DNA of 6,453 bases from the NCBI GenBank assembly GCA_947440875.1, contig CANETG010000155.1, positions 1 to 6,453 on the forward strand, read 5' to 3'. The notes beneath the pieces are model-generated. The model was not told where the DNA came from and ran no database searches. It was given only the letters and a program-made list of their open reading frames with translations. This document shows positions 1 through 6,124 of the stretch, one piece after another; position 1 is the stretch's first letter; each line of letters begins with the position of its first letter. The stretch comes from Bacteriovoracaceae bacterium. Lineage in GTDB: Bacteria > Bdellovibrionota > Bacteriovoracia > Bacteriovoracales > Bacteriovoracaceae. Position numbers and translations under genes: made by a program.

Positions 1-1
1 C

Positions 2-328
2 AAAGACCATGGCCGCCAGAATGCGATTGAAGGGAAGGCAGCGCGGGGAATGAAGACTGTTCTCATGGAAGATCTTATTTCGACAGGGAAAAGCTCCATC
101 GCAGCTGCGTTAAAGCTCCAAGAAGAAGGAGTCGAAGTCGTCAAGATCTTCTCCCTTTTTACCTATGGGTTTGCAGAGGCTGAGAAGGTGTTCCAAGAGT
201 CAGGGTTTTCCTACCAGTCGCTGACGAATTTTGATATCCTTGCCCAAGTCGCTTTTGATGATCACCAGCTGGATGAAGCGACTTTAGATCAGGTTCTAAG
301 CTGGCGAAAAAGTGTAACCTTTCCATGA
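2..328 (+). CDS. pyrE: orotate phosphoribosyltransferase, C-terminal part (5' end outside window)
   Basis: This is the 3' part of a gene that begins left of the window; the reading frame is open from base 2. OPRTase joins orotate to PRPP, giving orotidine 5'-monophosphate and pyrophosphate, the fifth step of de novo UMP synthesis in the cytoplasm. The visible 108 residues start with KDHGRQNAIEG, which matches the family's flexible catalytic loop (K-x-HG...IEG). The PRPP-binding loop follows as VLMEDLISTGKSS, with the acidic pair given here as ED. Next comes the family's typical 'FTYGF' strand and a 'SLTNFDILAQVA' segment near the C-terminus. The ATG at base 50 is internal and should not be taken as the start, because conserved sequence lies upstream of it. 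The stop codon overlaps the lysA start (ATGA), so the two genes are probably co-transcribed and translationally coupled. Identification is firm; only the N-terminal half cannot be inspected. Confidence 0.93.
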   Translation, partial: KDHGRQNAIEGKAARGMKTVLMEDLISTGKSSIAAALKLQEEGVEVVKIFSLFTYGFAEAEKVFQESGFSYQSLTNFDILAQVAFDDHQLDEATLDQVLSWRKSVTFP

Positions 329-1581
329 ACGATCTCTCCTACCATAAGAAGAAACTAGTTTTTTCGAAGACAGACATTTCGTCTGTGGCCCAAAAATATA
401 AAACGCCTTTTTTCCTTTATTCCGAAGAGATTCTTAGTCGTAACTATTCATCTTTTAGTGATGCCGCCAAGAATGCGGGACTGAATGATCCCCTGATTTG
501 TTTTGCTATGAAATCCAATCCCAATCGCGAACTCGTAAAGATTCTCGCCAAGCTTGGCTCGGGCGCAGATATTGTCTCTGGTGGTGAATTAAAACGCGCT
601 CTCGAAGCAGGAATCCCTGCAGACAAAATTGTTTTTTCTGGAGTGGGCAAAACGGCAGAAGAAATTGAATTTGCCCTAAAAAAAGATATCTATTCATTTA
701 ATGTCGAATCAATCGAAGAGCTTGAGCTTATTAATAAGCTCAGCCGAAAACATAAGAAAACGGCAAGGATCTGCTTCCGATTAAATCCCGTTGTGAAACC
801 TAAAACCCACAAGTTCATTTCCACCGGAAACAAAACTCACAAGTTCGGTATTTTAGAAAAAGATGTTTTGGATTCTCTCAAAAAAAAATCTCTTTGGACT
901 CATAGTCGCCTCGTAGGACTTTCGATCCATATTGGTTCGCAACTCCTTGATCTCAAGGCGACAGGACAAGCGATAAAACGTCTTTCCGAAATAGCACTCA
1001 TGACGAATATATCGCTCGAATTCCTGGACGTCGGCGGTGGACTAGGTGTTGACTACCACCCTGACGAAACCAAGAAGATGCCGCAAATTTCAGAGTACAT
1101 GAAACTCGTGGCGAAACATCTCGAGGTGCATTTTTATTCAAAAACGGATCTTCGGCCTCGTGTTGTTTTCGAGCCTGGGCGCAAAATTGTAGCGAAGGCA
1201 GGAATTTTTGTAATGAGTGTTCTTCGGAATAAAGTTTCTGAGGATAATCATTTTCTCATCGTTGATGGCGGGATGAACGATTTCATGCGACCTGCGATCT
1301 ACGGAGCTTACCATGGACTTCTGCCGGTGAGAGAAGCGAAGAACCAAGTCCGTTGCCATGTTGTGGGTCCAATATGCGAAACCACAGATTGTTTTGCTTC
1401 TGATAGAGATCTTCCGAAACTTCAAGCCGGTGATCATCTCGTTCTTGCGGACACCGGTGCCTATGGGTACAGCATGGGTTCAAACTATAATCTCCGCGGT
1501 CGTCCGCTCGAATTATTGGTGAAAAAAAATAAAGAATTAAAAGTTGTGAATAGGCCCCAAAAGTACGAAGAGCTTCTTTAA
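325..1581 (+). CDS. lysA: diaminopimelate decarboxylase
   Basis: PLP-dependent enzyme of fold type III (alanine racemase-like barrel plus C-terminal beta domain) that decarboxylates meso-diaminopimelate to L-lysine, the last step of the DAP pathway. The 418-residue length is normal. Visible motifs are: FAMKSNPN with the PLP-binding lysine K63; GADIVSGGEL (80-89); HIGSQ (202-206); the phosphate-binding GGGLG (237-241); EPGR (283-286); GPICETTD (348-355), with C351/E352 as the substrate-contacting pair; and DTGAYGYSMGSNYN (376-389), with Y380 in the PLP/substrate site. The residues around 'PKTHKFISTGNKTHKFGI' fit the family's active-site loop; the THKF unit occurs twice there. The ATG overlaps the pyrE stop by four bases and I see no clear Shine-Dalgarno sequence before it, consistent with translation by coupling to pyrE. 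An ornithine/arginine or carboxynorspermidine decarboxylase is less likely given the CETTD and GAYGYSM motifs. Confidence 0.95.
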   Translation: MNDLSYHKKKLVFSKTDISSVAQKYKTPFFLYSEEILSRNYSSFSDAAKNAGLNDPLICFAMKSNPNRELVKILAKLGSGADIVSGGELKRALEAGIPADKIVFSGVGKTAEEIEFALKKDIYSFNVESIEELELINKLSRKHKKTARICFRLNPVVKPKTHKFISTGNKTHKFGILEKDVLDSLKKKSLWTHSRLVGLSIHIGSQLLDLKATGQAIKRLSEIALMTNISLEFLDVGGGLGVDYHPDETKKMPQISEYMKLVAKHLEVHFYSKTDLRPRVVFEPGRKIVAKAGIFVMSVLRNKVSEDNHFLIVDGGMNDFMRPAIYGAYHGLLPVREAKNQVRCHVVGPICETTDCFASDRDLPKLQAGDHLVLADTGAYGYSMGSNYNLRGRPLELLVKKNKELKVVNRPQKYEELL

Positions 1582-1653
1582 TCTATTTTCCCAAGTAAAA
1601 AACGAAATTCGATTCGAGTAGCACGAAGAATCTATTCCGTGTGGATGAAAAAT
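1582..1653. other. convergent intergenic gap between lysA and cysS
   Basis: Seventy-two AT-rich bases separate the stop codons of two converging genes. A bidirectional terminator would be expected here, but I find only weak pairing (for example GATTC with GAATC at roughly 1610-1632) and no GC-rich stem with a T-run on either strand. Transcripts from both sides may therefore run into each other or end by another mechanism such as Rho. This is an inference from the absence of signal. Confidence 0.5.
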
Positions 1654-3084
1654 TCACCCAATTTTCCAAGAGGTTGATCCATCAGGATTGTCTTTGAGGA
1701 CAATATTTTGAGCGTTTAATTCTTTGCGAATTTCATCCGCGAGCTTCCAGTTCTTTTGAGCCTTCGCAGTCTTTCTTTCTTCAATTAGATTTTCAATCCA
1801 AACCCCATCAACTCCAGCTGCCGCAGAGTCATGATCTAGGCGCGACAGTGATGAGAGTACATTTTCAGGTGAAGCATTGATAAGTCCCATGCTCTCTTGA
1901 ACAAACTTTATCGTGCGATGAACAGTTGCGAGACTTTCATGACTCAGTTGATCTCTTTTCGTCTTCACATAACGAAGGAAAACAAAGAACTGCCCAAGTG
2001 CTCCGGCAGAATTAAAATCATTTGAGAGCTCTTCTTCCATTCGAGAGATACAGTTTTCAATCTCAGGATCAGTACCGTTTCCACTGGCCTTAAAAGTGTT
2101 CACCTCGAGAGCGAACTCATGGATTCTCCGTACCTCGTCAATCCCTCTTTGAACGACCTCATCCGTCCATTCTAAGCGAGCACGATAATGAACAGTGAGG
2201 AGAATATGACGAAGGACCTGGCCCCCGTACTTGTTCACAAAATCTCTAATTTTTACGACGTTTCCGAGAGACTTACTCATCTTCTCAGTCCCGAAGTTTA
2301 AAAACTCGTTGTGGGCCCAGTGATGACAAAATGAGCAATTGTTGGCGGCTTCAGACTGTGCGATTTCATTTTCATGGTGAGGGAACATGAGATCCACTCC
2401 CCCGTGATGAAGATCGAGTGTATTACCTAAAAATTTCTTCGCCATCGCAGAACATTCTATGTGCCAGCCAGGGCGACCTTTCCCCCAGGGAGAATCCCAA
2501 GAAGGCTCTCCGGTTTTTGCGGGCTTCCACAAAACAAAGTCCGCCGGATTTTTCTTCCTGGTATCAACATCGACACGGATACCGTGTTGAAGAGAATCGA
2601 GGTCTTTTTTAGATAGTTTGCCGTAATCAGCGAATGATGGAACATCAAAAAAGACTTCCCCGTCTACGACATAAGCTTTTTTATTTCTGATGATGTCTTC
2701 GATCATTTTAATAATCTCAGGCATTGTCTCAGAAACTTTCGGCGTATGAGTTGCTGGCATCATGCCTAGAGAATTCATATCCGTTTCGCATTCTTTCACA
2801 AAGAGTGCGGAGTGCTCAATGGGATCCCTTTTTTGTTCTTTCGCGCGCTCAATAATTTTGTCATCGACATCTGTGTAGTTTCGAACAAAGTTCACTCGGT
2901 AACCAAAGCTTCTCAGCACTCGGTGAAAGAGATCACCAACGACCAGAGCACGGGCATTTCCGATATGGAGGAAATCGTAAGTCGTTGGACCACAAGAATA
3001 GTATTTCACTTCACCAGGGGTGATCGACTGAAACACTTCTTTCTTGCGTGAAAGATTATTGTGAATCCGAATTTCCTTAGCCAT
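1654..3084 (-). CDS. cysS: cysteinyl-tRNA synthetase
   Basis: Class I aminoacyl-tRNA synthetase that charges tRNA-Cys with cysteine using ATP in the cytoplasm. The 476-residue length is typical. The catalytic Rossmann fold opens with YYSCGPTTYDFLHIGNAR, in which HIGN (40-43) is the 'HIGH' signature. The KMSKS loop is intact (268-272, within EKMSKSLGN). The likely active-site zinc ligands that discriminate cysteine are all present: C31, C211 (in GWHIECSAM), H236 and E240 (in HHGGVDLMFPHHENEIAQSEA). The C-terminal region ends in the family's conserved helix 'LIEERKTAKAQKNWKLADEI' and a short tail ending GSTSWKIG. The ATG lies inside the 3' end of gltX (8-base overlap), preceded by AGGA five bases upstream, so translation is probably coupled to gltX. 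It is the last gene of the carD-gltX-cysS group. Confidence 0.96.
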   Translation of the reverse strand: MAKEIRIHNNLSRKKEVFQSITPGEVKYYSCGPTTYDFLHIGNARALVVGDLFHRVLRSFGYRVNFVRNYTDVDDKIIERAKEQKRDPIEHSALFVKECETDMNSLGMMPATHTPKVSETMPEIIKMIEDIIRNKKAYVVDGEVFFDVPSFADYGKLSKKDLDSLQHGIRVDVDTRKKNPADFVLWKPAKTGEPSWDSPWGKGRPGWHIECSAMAKKFLGNTLDLHHGGVDLMFPHHENEIAQSEAANNCSFCHHWAHNEFLNFGTEKMSKSLGNVVKIRDFVNKYGGQVLRHILLTVHYRARLEWTDEVVQRGIDEVRRIHEFALEVNTFKASGNGTDPEIENCISRMEEELSNDFNSAGALGQFFVFLRYVKTKRDQLSHESLATVHRTIKFVQESMGLINASPENVLSSLSRLDHDSAAAGVDGVWIENLIEERKTAKAQKNWKLADEIRKELNAQNIVLKDNPDGSTSWKIG

Positions 3085-4540
3085 CTTTTTCCTGTTTCGT
3101 TTTACTGAGAAGAGACAATCTTTTTTTGATGATTGAGACCGGTGTGAGCGGAATAAGAAGTTTTAAATCCGGTCCGTGTTCCTGCCCCGTGAGGGCCGCA
3201 CGAATCCCCTGAAACAATGGCTTCCCTTTAATCGCGAGATCTTTTTTCGCAAAGTCCATCCACGAAGTAAGCTCTGCTTCAGTCACAAACGGCGTCGTAA
3301 TTTTATTCATCTCGCCATGAAGGTAATCAATAATTTTCGGGGTTGTTTCCCAGCCGAGAATTTCCATCAGCTCATTTTTCATTTCAATGTGCTCGCCGAA
3401 AATCATCTCCTCAGCTTTCTTGGGTATATCGCTCACGAAATCTGCGTATTGCTTGAGAAGTGTGACGGCCGTATTCTTCCAGGCAGGATCTTGCTGATTA
3501 AAGCCAGTCGCTTCTGGCATGCCAGAGAGCATTTTGATGATGTCTTCGTTTTCCATCTTCTTCAGATGCTGACCATTGACCCATTTTAGTTTTTCAAGAT
3601 CATACATCGCTGCGTGGCCTGAGAATCTCTCAAGGGAGAAGATACTAAAGAGATCACTTTTCGAGAAAATATCCGTTTCTGAAGGATGAGACCATCCGAG
3701 CAGTGTGAGGTAATTACACATCGCCTCGGGAAGATAGTTTTCATTCCGATAAAGATTCACAGACGTAGCGCCGTGACGTTTTGAGAGTTTCTGACGATCA
3801 GATCCGATGAGAAGCGAAACGTGAGCGAACTCAGGCAATTTTGCATTCAGCGCTTCGTAGATCATCAGCTGACGAACAGTATTATTGAGATGATCTTCGC
3901 CACGAATCACGTGCGAGATTTCCATCAGCATGTCATCGATCACACAGCAGTAATTGTAGACCGGAAGACCGTTTGATCTCACGATCACAAAATCACCCAC
4001 CATATTGGCCGGATAAGTGACGTCACCTTTTACTTTATCTTTAAGAGTGTAGGATTTTTTGGGCGCACGGAAACGGATCGCCGGTTTCTCACCCGCTTTC
4101 ACTCTTTCGAGTGCTTCTACTTTGTTCGCAGGATCTTTCCACTTTCCTTCGTATACCGGATCGCGCCCTTCTGCTTCGGCCCTGGCCTTCATCACTTCGA
4201 GCTCTTCTTCCGTACAGAAATCATAGTAAGCGAGATCTTTTTCGATCAGCTGATCTGCGTACTTTTGATAAATCGCTGAGCGCTCAGACTGCCGATAGGG
4301 AGCGTATTTCGGATTTGGCTTATCTGGACCTTCGTCGTGAGTGATCCCAAGCCATTTCAGATCATCGATCTGAAGCTTTTCATATTCGGCGTTGGATCTT
4401 TCAATATCCGTATCTTCGATCCGAAGAATGAAAGTTCCACCGAGTGCTTTGGCATAAAGATAATTGTAAAGAGCAGTGCGGGCACCACCAATATGGAGGT
4501 AACCGGTGGGAGATGGGGCAAATCTTACGCGAACAGACAT
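3077..4540 (-). CDS. gltX: glutamyl-tRNA synthetase
   Basis: Class Ib aminoacyl-tRNA synthetase that attaches glutamate to tRNA-Glu. The 487-residue protein begins RVRFAPSPTGYLHIGGARTA, where HIGG (16-19) is the 'HIGH' signature and R5/S10 lie in the glutamate pocket region. LRIEDTD (39-45), VIRGEDHLNNTVRQ (211-224) and the KMSKS equivalent KLSKR (251-255, followed by HG) are typical. The 'LLGWSHP' segment (280-286) and late 'LTGQEHGPDL' (450-459) mark the anticodon-binding half. The zinc-site cysteine pair of the E. coli type is missing: only C109 remains in YYDFCTEEEL and the later cysteine position reads EGKWK, so this looks like a zinc-free GluRS. Whether it also misacylates tRNA-Gln (a non-discriminating enzyme needing GatCAB) cannot be decided here. 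The start is supported by GAGGAG five bases upstream. The gene sits 44 bases after carD and overlaps cysS by 8 bases. Confidence 0.96.
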   Translation of the reverse strand: MSVRVRFAPSPTGYLHIGGARTALYNYLYAKALGGTFILRIEDTDIERSNAEYEKLQIDDLKWLGITHDEGPDKPNPKYAPYRQSERSAIYQKYADQLIEKDLAYYDFCTEEELEVMKARAEAEGRDPVYEGKWKDPANKVEALERVKAGEKPAIRFRAPKKSYTLKDKVKGDVTYPANMVGDFVIVRSNGLPVYNYCCVIDDMLMEISHVIRGEDHLNNTVRQLMIYEALNAKLPEFAHVSLLIGSDRQKLSKRHGATSVNLYRNENYLPEAMCNYLTLLGWSHPSETDIFSKSDLFSIFSLERFSGHAAMYDLEKLKWVNGQHLKKMENEDIIKMLSGMPEATGFNQQDPAWKNTAVTLLKQYADFVSDIPKKAEEMIFGEHIEMKNELMEILGWETTPKIIDYLHGEMNKITTPFVTEAELTSWMDFAKKDLAIKGKPLFQGIRAALTGQEHGPDLKLLIPLTPVSIIKKRLSLLSKTKQEKDG

Positions 4541-4545
4541 AGGAG

Positions 4546-4551
4546 CTCCTC
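4546..4551 (-). promoter_or_regulatory. gltX ribosome binding site, mostly inside a hairpin stem
   Basis: On the - strand the sequence reads GAGGAG, then CTCCT, then ATG, a strong Shine-Dalgarno sequence at normal spacing. Five of its six bases are in the 3' arm of the inverted repeat at 4547-4568. The spacer CTCCT is itself complementary to AGGAG, so the site forms a perfect 10-base palindrome (AGGAGCTCCT, 4541-4550). Confidence 0.75.
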
Positions 4552-4568
4552 AATCAACTGATTGAGGA
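4547..4568. promoter_or_regulatory. perfect 10-bp inverted repeat between carD and gltX
   Basis: The arms TCCTCAATCA (4547-4556) and TGATTGAGGA (4559-4568) are exact reverse complements separated by two bases; as RNA, an 8-bp stem with a 6-base loop is realistic. The repeat begins 17 bases after the carD stop and its 3' arm carries most of the gltX Shine-Dalgarno sequence. No T-run follows in the direction of transcription (the gltX start codon follows instead), so it is not an ordinary terminator. It could be a translation-controlling hairpin, a processing site that separates carD mRNA from gltX-cysS, or a DNA operator. The symmetry is seen directly; the role is inferred. Confidence 0.6.
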
Positions 4569-4584
4569 AAAAGATACACCAAAC

Positions 4585-5058
4585 TTAGGCGTAAAGGGAG
4601 TCGATTTTGCTCGAAACGTCGAGCTCAGCAGCACCCGTAGAAAGTGAAATTTCTTTCACGATAAGGTCCTTACACTGGTCGAGCATTTTTCTTTCACCAA
4701 ACGATAACTTCTTAGTCATCTTAAGAAGAAGAAGCTGACGAAGAACATCGGCAATCTCAAGGAGAGACCCGGTTTTTACTTTGAGTGAATATTCGCGGTG
4801 ACGGCGGTTCCAGGTCGACTGGTCCACCTTCACAGTCTGATCTTTTAAAAGCTCAAATACACCGTTAATTTCGTTGGAAGGAATGAGAGCACGAACACCT
4901 TCTTTCGAGTCCACTGGGATCATGACTTTCATTCCATTAGAGATGACTTTAATGATGTAGAAGCTCTTGGGCTCACCATTCTGCTCTTTCGTTTCCACGC
5001 TGCAGATCTGACCGACACCGTGGCCGGGACAGACAACGTGATCACCAAGATTAAACAT
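4585..5058 (-). CDS. CarD/CdnL-type RNA polymerase-binding transcription regulator
   Basis: A 157-residue cytoplasmic protein of the CarD_CdnL_TRCF family. Characterised members bind the RNA polymerase beta subunit through an N-terminal Tudor-like domain and stabilise open promoter complexes through a helical C-terminal domain, often at rRNA and other growth promoters. The N-terminal domain (about 1-60) starts MFNLGDHVVCPGHGVGQI, the family's hallmark, and continues through YIIKVISNGMKVMIPV. The C-terminal part contains STWNRRHREY, where W83 corresponds to the tryptophan that wedges at the -10 upstream edge in known homologs, followed by helices rich in Leu/Lys. The start at 5058 is chosen over an in-frame ATG at 5088 because GAAGGAG lies five bases before it and the family begins at this residue. 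It heads the operon with gltX and cysS. No C-terminal HMGA-like tail is present, so it is CdnL-like rather than Myxococcus CarD-like. Confidence 0.92.
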   Translation of the reverse strand: MFNLGDHVVCPGHGVGQICSVETKEQNGEPKSFYIIKVISNGMKVMIPVDSKEGVRALIPSNEINGVFELLKDQTVKVDQSTWNRRHREYSLKVKTGSLLEIADVLRQLLLLKMTKKLSFGERKMLDQCKDLIVKEISLSTGAAELDVSSKIDSLYA

Positions 5059-5063
5059 GTGAA

Positions 5064-5070
5064 CTCCTTC
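5064..5070 (-). promoter_or_regulatory. carD-like gene ribosome binding site
   Basis: GAAGGAG on the - strand followed by TTCAC and ATG. This strong site fixes the start at 5058 and rules against the longer reading from 5088, which would add the atypical residues MLILFLEGVH. Confidence 0.85.
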
Positions 5071-5092
5071 AAGGAATAGTATTAACAATCGG

Positions 5093-5098
5093 AATATA
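5093..5098 (-). promoter_or_regulatory. possible -10 element for the carD-gltX-cysS operon
   Basis: TATATT on the - strand, 34 bases upstream of the chosen carD start, in an AT-rich gap where a promoter is expected because the preceding gene ends in a hairpin. I see no good -35 hexamer at 16-18 bases (TAGAGT at 17), so this is only a candidate. Confidence 0.25.
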
Positions 5099-5179
5099 AC
5101 GCATACCGACTAATGACTCTACACAATTGAAATTTTTACAGGGGTTTATGGACCCTAAAGAGGATTTATGAGTGAGAGC

Positions 5180-5199
5180 GGCCCCCTTTTGAGGGGGCC
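5180..5199 (-). terminator. GC-rich hairpin after the barrel gene (terminator-like, no T-run)
   Basis: GGCCCCCT and AGGGGGCC form a perfect 8-bp stem with a 4-base loop, starting 14 bases after the stop of the 5214-5873 gene. Position and strength suit a transcription end or a 3' protective hairpin. On neither strand is it followed by a T-run, so classical intrinsic termination is uncertain. A similar hairpin follows the neighbouring paralog. Confidence 0.5.
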
Positions 5200-5213
5200 C
5201 CATGAGAAATCAT

Positions 5214-5873
5214 TTAGAAAAAGAGCGAGAACTGAAGGAAACGTAATTGAACACTCTGAGCATACTCAAGATTTGAGCCCTTGGAGCCAGTTGTGGAATT
5301 TGCCGTTAAGAGGGCAATTTCCGGACTGTAAACAAGGTGGGCCACATTCCACCTTGCAAGGCCAAAACGCTTCCCTAGGGCAAAAGTCGTTTTCCATACT
5401 TCATCATCGGCAGTCCCAGTTCCATAAAAGTTATTCCACTCTAGACCGGTGAAAAGTGAAAGATACATACTCTCTTGCAAATTATCGTTAAAGTTATAAA
5501 ACGCACCAACTTGAAAACCGTAGTCTTCACGATCACCACTCGAATCAGTATCTTTCAAATAATTCAGGCGAACACCACCCTGCCATTTATCCATAAACTT
5601 CATGGCATAGTTCAAATTAAGATCAAGCTCGGAATCATTGTCCGCAGATTTACCGCGAGATTTCGACTTATCAAAAGAATAGGCACCACGGATAAGCGAA
5701 TCCACGTTGGACTCAATCATGTACATGTCACCACCGGTAGCTGCTCCCTGACCTGTACCCGATCCAGTTGAAAAACTATCTCCCCAGGATTGAGAAGATG
5801 ATGATTCGTAATCGGATTGCGCATAGGCGGAGCCCATCAGAAGAACTGTAGCAAGAGCAAGAATGGACTTCAT
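5214..5873 (-). CDS. small secreted outer-membrane beta-barrel protein (predicted)
   Basis: A 219-residue protein I cannot name. It starts with a clear signal peptide (MKSILALATVLLMGSAYA, likely cleaved after A18). A Ser/Gly/Thr-rich low-complexity stretch follows (about 20-48), with no cysteine at the cleavage site, so it is not a lipoprotein. From about residue 52, alternating polar/hydrophobic segments rich in Tyr, Phe, Trp and Gly look like roughly eight amphipathic strands, for example LDLNLNYAMKF, GGVRLNYL, YGFQVGAFYNF, MYLSLFTGLEW, TTFALGKRFG, HLVYSPEIALL and VQLRFLQFSLFF. The C-terminal Phe fits the signal recognised by the BAM assembly machinery. The best inference is an eight-stranded outer membrane barrel; function is unknown. 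The start has AAAGGGG seven bases upstream. A paralog, about 40% identical over the C-terminal half by hand alignment, lies immediately upstream on the same strand. Confidence 0.8.
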   Translation of the reverse strand: MKSILALATVLLMGSAYAQSDYESSSSQSWGDSFSTGSGTGQGAATGGDMYMIESNVDSLIRGAYSFDKSKSRGKSADNDSELDLNLNYAMKFMDKWQGGVRLNYLKDTDSSGDREDYGFQVGAFYNFNDNLQESMYLSLFTGLEWNNFYGTGTADDEVWKTTFALGKRFGLARWNVAHLVYSPEIALLTANSTTGSKGSNLEYAQSVQLRFLQFSLFF

Positions 5874-5880
5874 AAGTTAT

Positions 5881-5887
5881 CCCCTTT
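5881..5887 (-). promoter_or_regulatory. barrel gene ribosome binding site
   Basis: AAAGGGG on the - strand, seven bases (ATAACTT) before the ATG at 5873. It supports this start, which also gives a complete signal peptide. Confidence 0.65.
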
Positions 5888-6043
5888 GTTGATTTTGGTT
5901 TCTTCGGTAGAAACATTCTTGTGAGAAAGTATTCTGACGATGCTCGGGTCATGTCATGGGTATTTCAACTGACTATGTTTGTACTTGAGCCGTGTTGCTA
6001 CGCAAGTGTAGTCGCGAGTAAATGGACATTCGAGTGAGTTAGA

Positions 6044-6052
6044 ATTTTATCA
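6044..6052 (-). promoter_or_regulatory. possible extended -10 promoter for the barrel gene
   Basis: On the - strand the bases read TGATAAAAT, that is TG-n-TAAAAT, matching the extended -10 consensus with five of six hexamer positions. A -35 hexamer at the right distance is poor (ACCATT), as can be the case for extended -10 promoters. It would give a leader of roughly 165 bases before the 5873 start. Confidence 0.3.
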
Positions 6053-6097
6053 GCAGGAAAGACTTAAATGGTTTGAATTTTTTTTCTCAGGAAACAG

Positions 6098-6116
6098 GGG
6101 CCCAAGGAGGGGGCCC
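6098..6116 (-). terminator. GC-rich hairpin after the interrupted paralog (terminator-like)
   Basis: GGGCCC pairs with GGGCCC across a 7-base loop, starting 8 bases after the stop of the 6125 gene. The transcript then reads CTGTTTCC with no continuous T-run. It shares the string GGGCCCCCTC (- strand) with the hairpin after the neighbouring barrel gene, so the two may be copies of one ancestral 3' element. Confidence 0.45.
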
Positions 6117-6124
6117 GAAAGAGA

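Larger units (their letters stand above)
5874..6124. other. 251-base intergenic region between the two barrel paralogs
   Basis: No coding sequence is convincing here. Apart from the 3' hairpin of the upstream paralog (6098-6116), it holds a possible extended -10 (6044-6052), a small hairpin GTTTCT/AGAAAC with a 5-base loop (5898-5914, about 25 bases before the barrel gene start) and the interrupted palindrome CATGTCATG (5950-5958). If the extended -10 is used, the leader would be about 165 bases, long enough for regulation by a small RNA or protein. This is inference only. Confidence 0.5.

Noticed and set aside
50..52. ATG at base 50 as the start of a 92-residue protein
   Set aside because: The upstream in-frame sequence encodes the conserved OPRTase KDHG...IEG loop, so the gene starts outside the window.
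800..850. Direct repeat CACAAGTTC within lysA (THKF twice in the protein)
   Set aside because: It falls in the conserved ISTG...KFGI active-site loop of the family. A short chance or local duplication inside a functional loop is enough to explain it.
3176..3589. 137-codon open frame on the + strand
   Set aside because: It lies entirely antisense to the well-supported gltX gene, has no recognisable domain and no clear ribosome binding site; it is a frame shadow.
4547..4568. Reading the carD-gltX inverted repeat as a carD terminator
   Set aside because: There is no T-run after the stem in the direction of transcription; the gltX start codon follows within six bases.
5059..5088. Ten-residue N-terminal extension of the CarD-like protein from an ATG at 5088
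   Set aside because: The added residues are not family-like, and a strong ribosome binding site sits directly before the ATG at 5058.
5168..5771. Two open frames of 94 and 98 codons on the + strand
   Set aside because: Both lie largely or wholly antisense to the barrel gene. The first also reads across the GC hairpin at 5180-5199. Composition is unlike a real protein.
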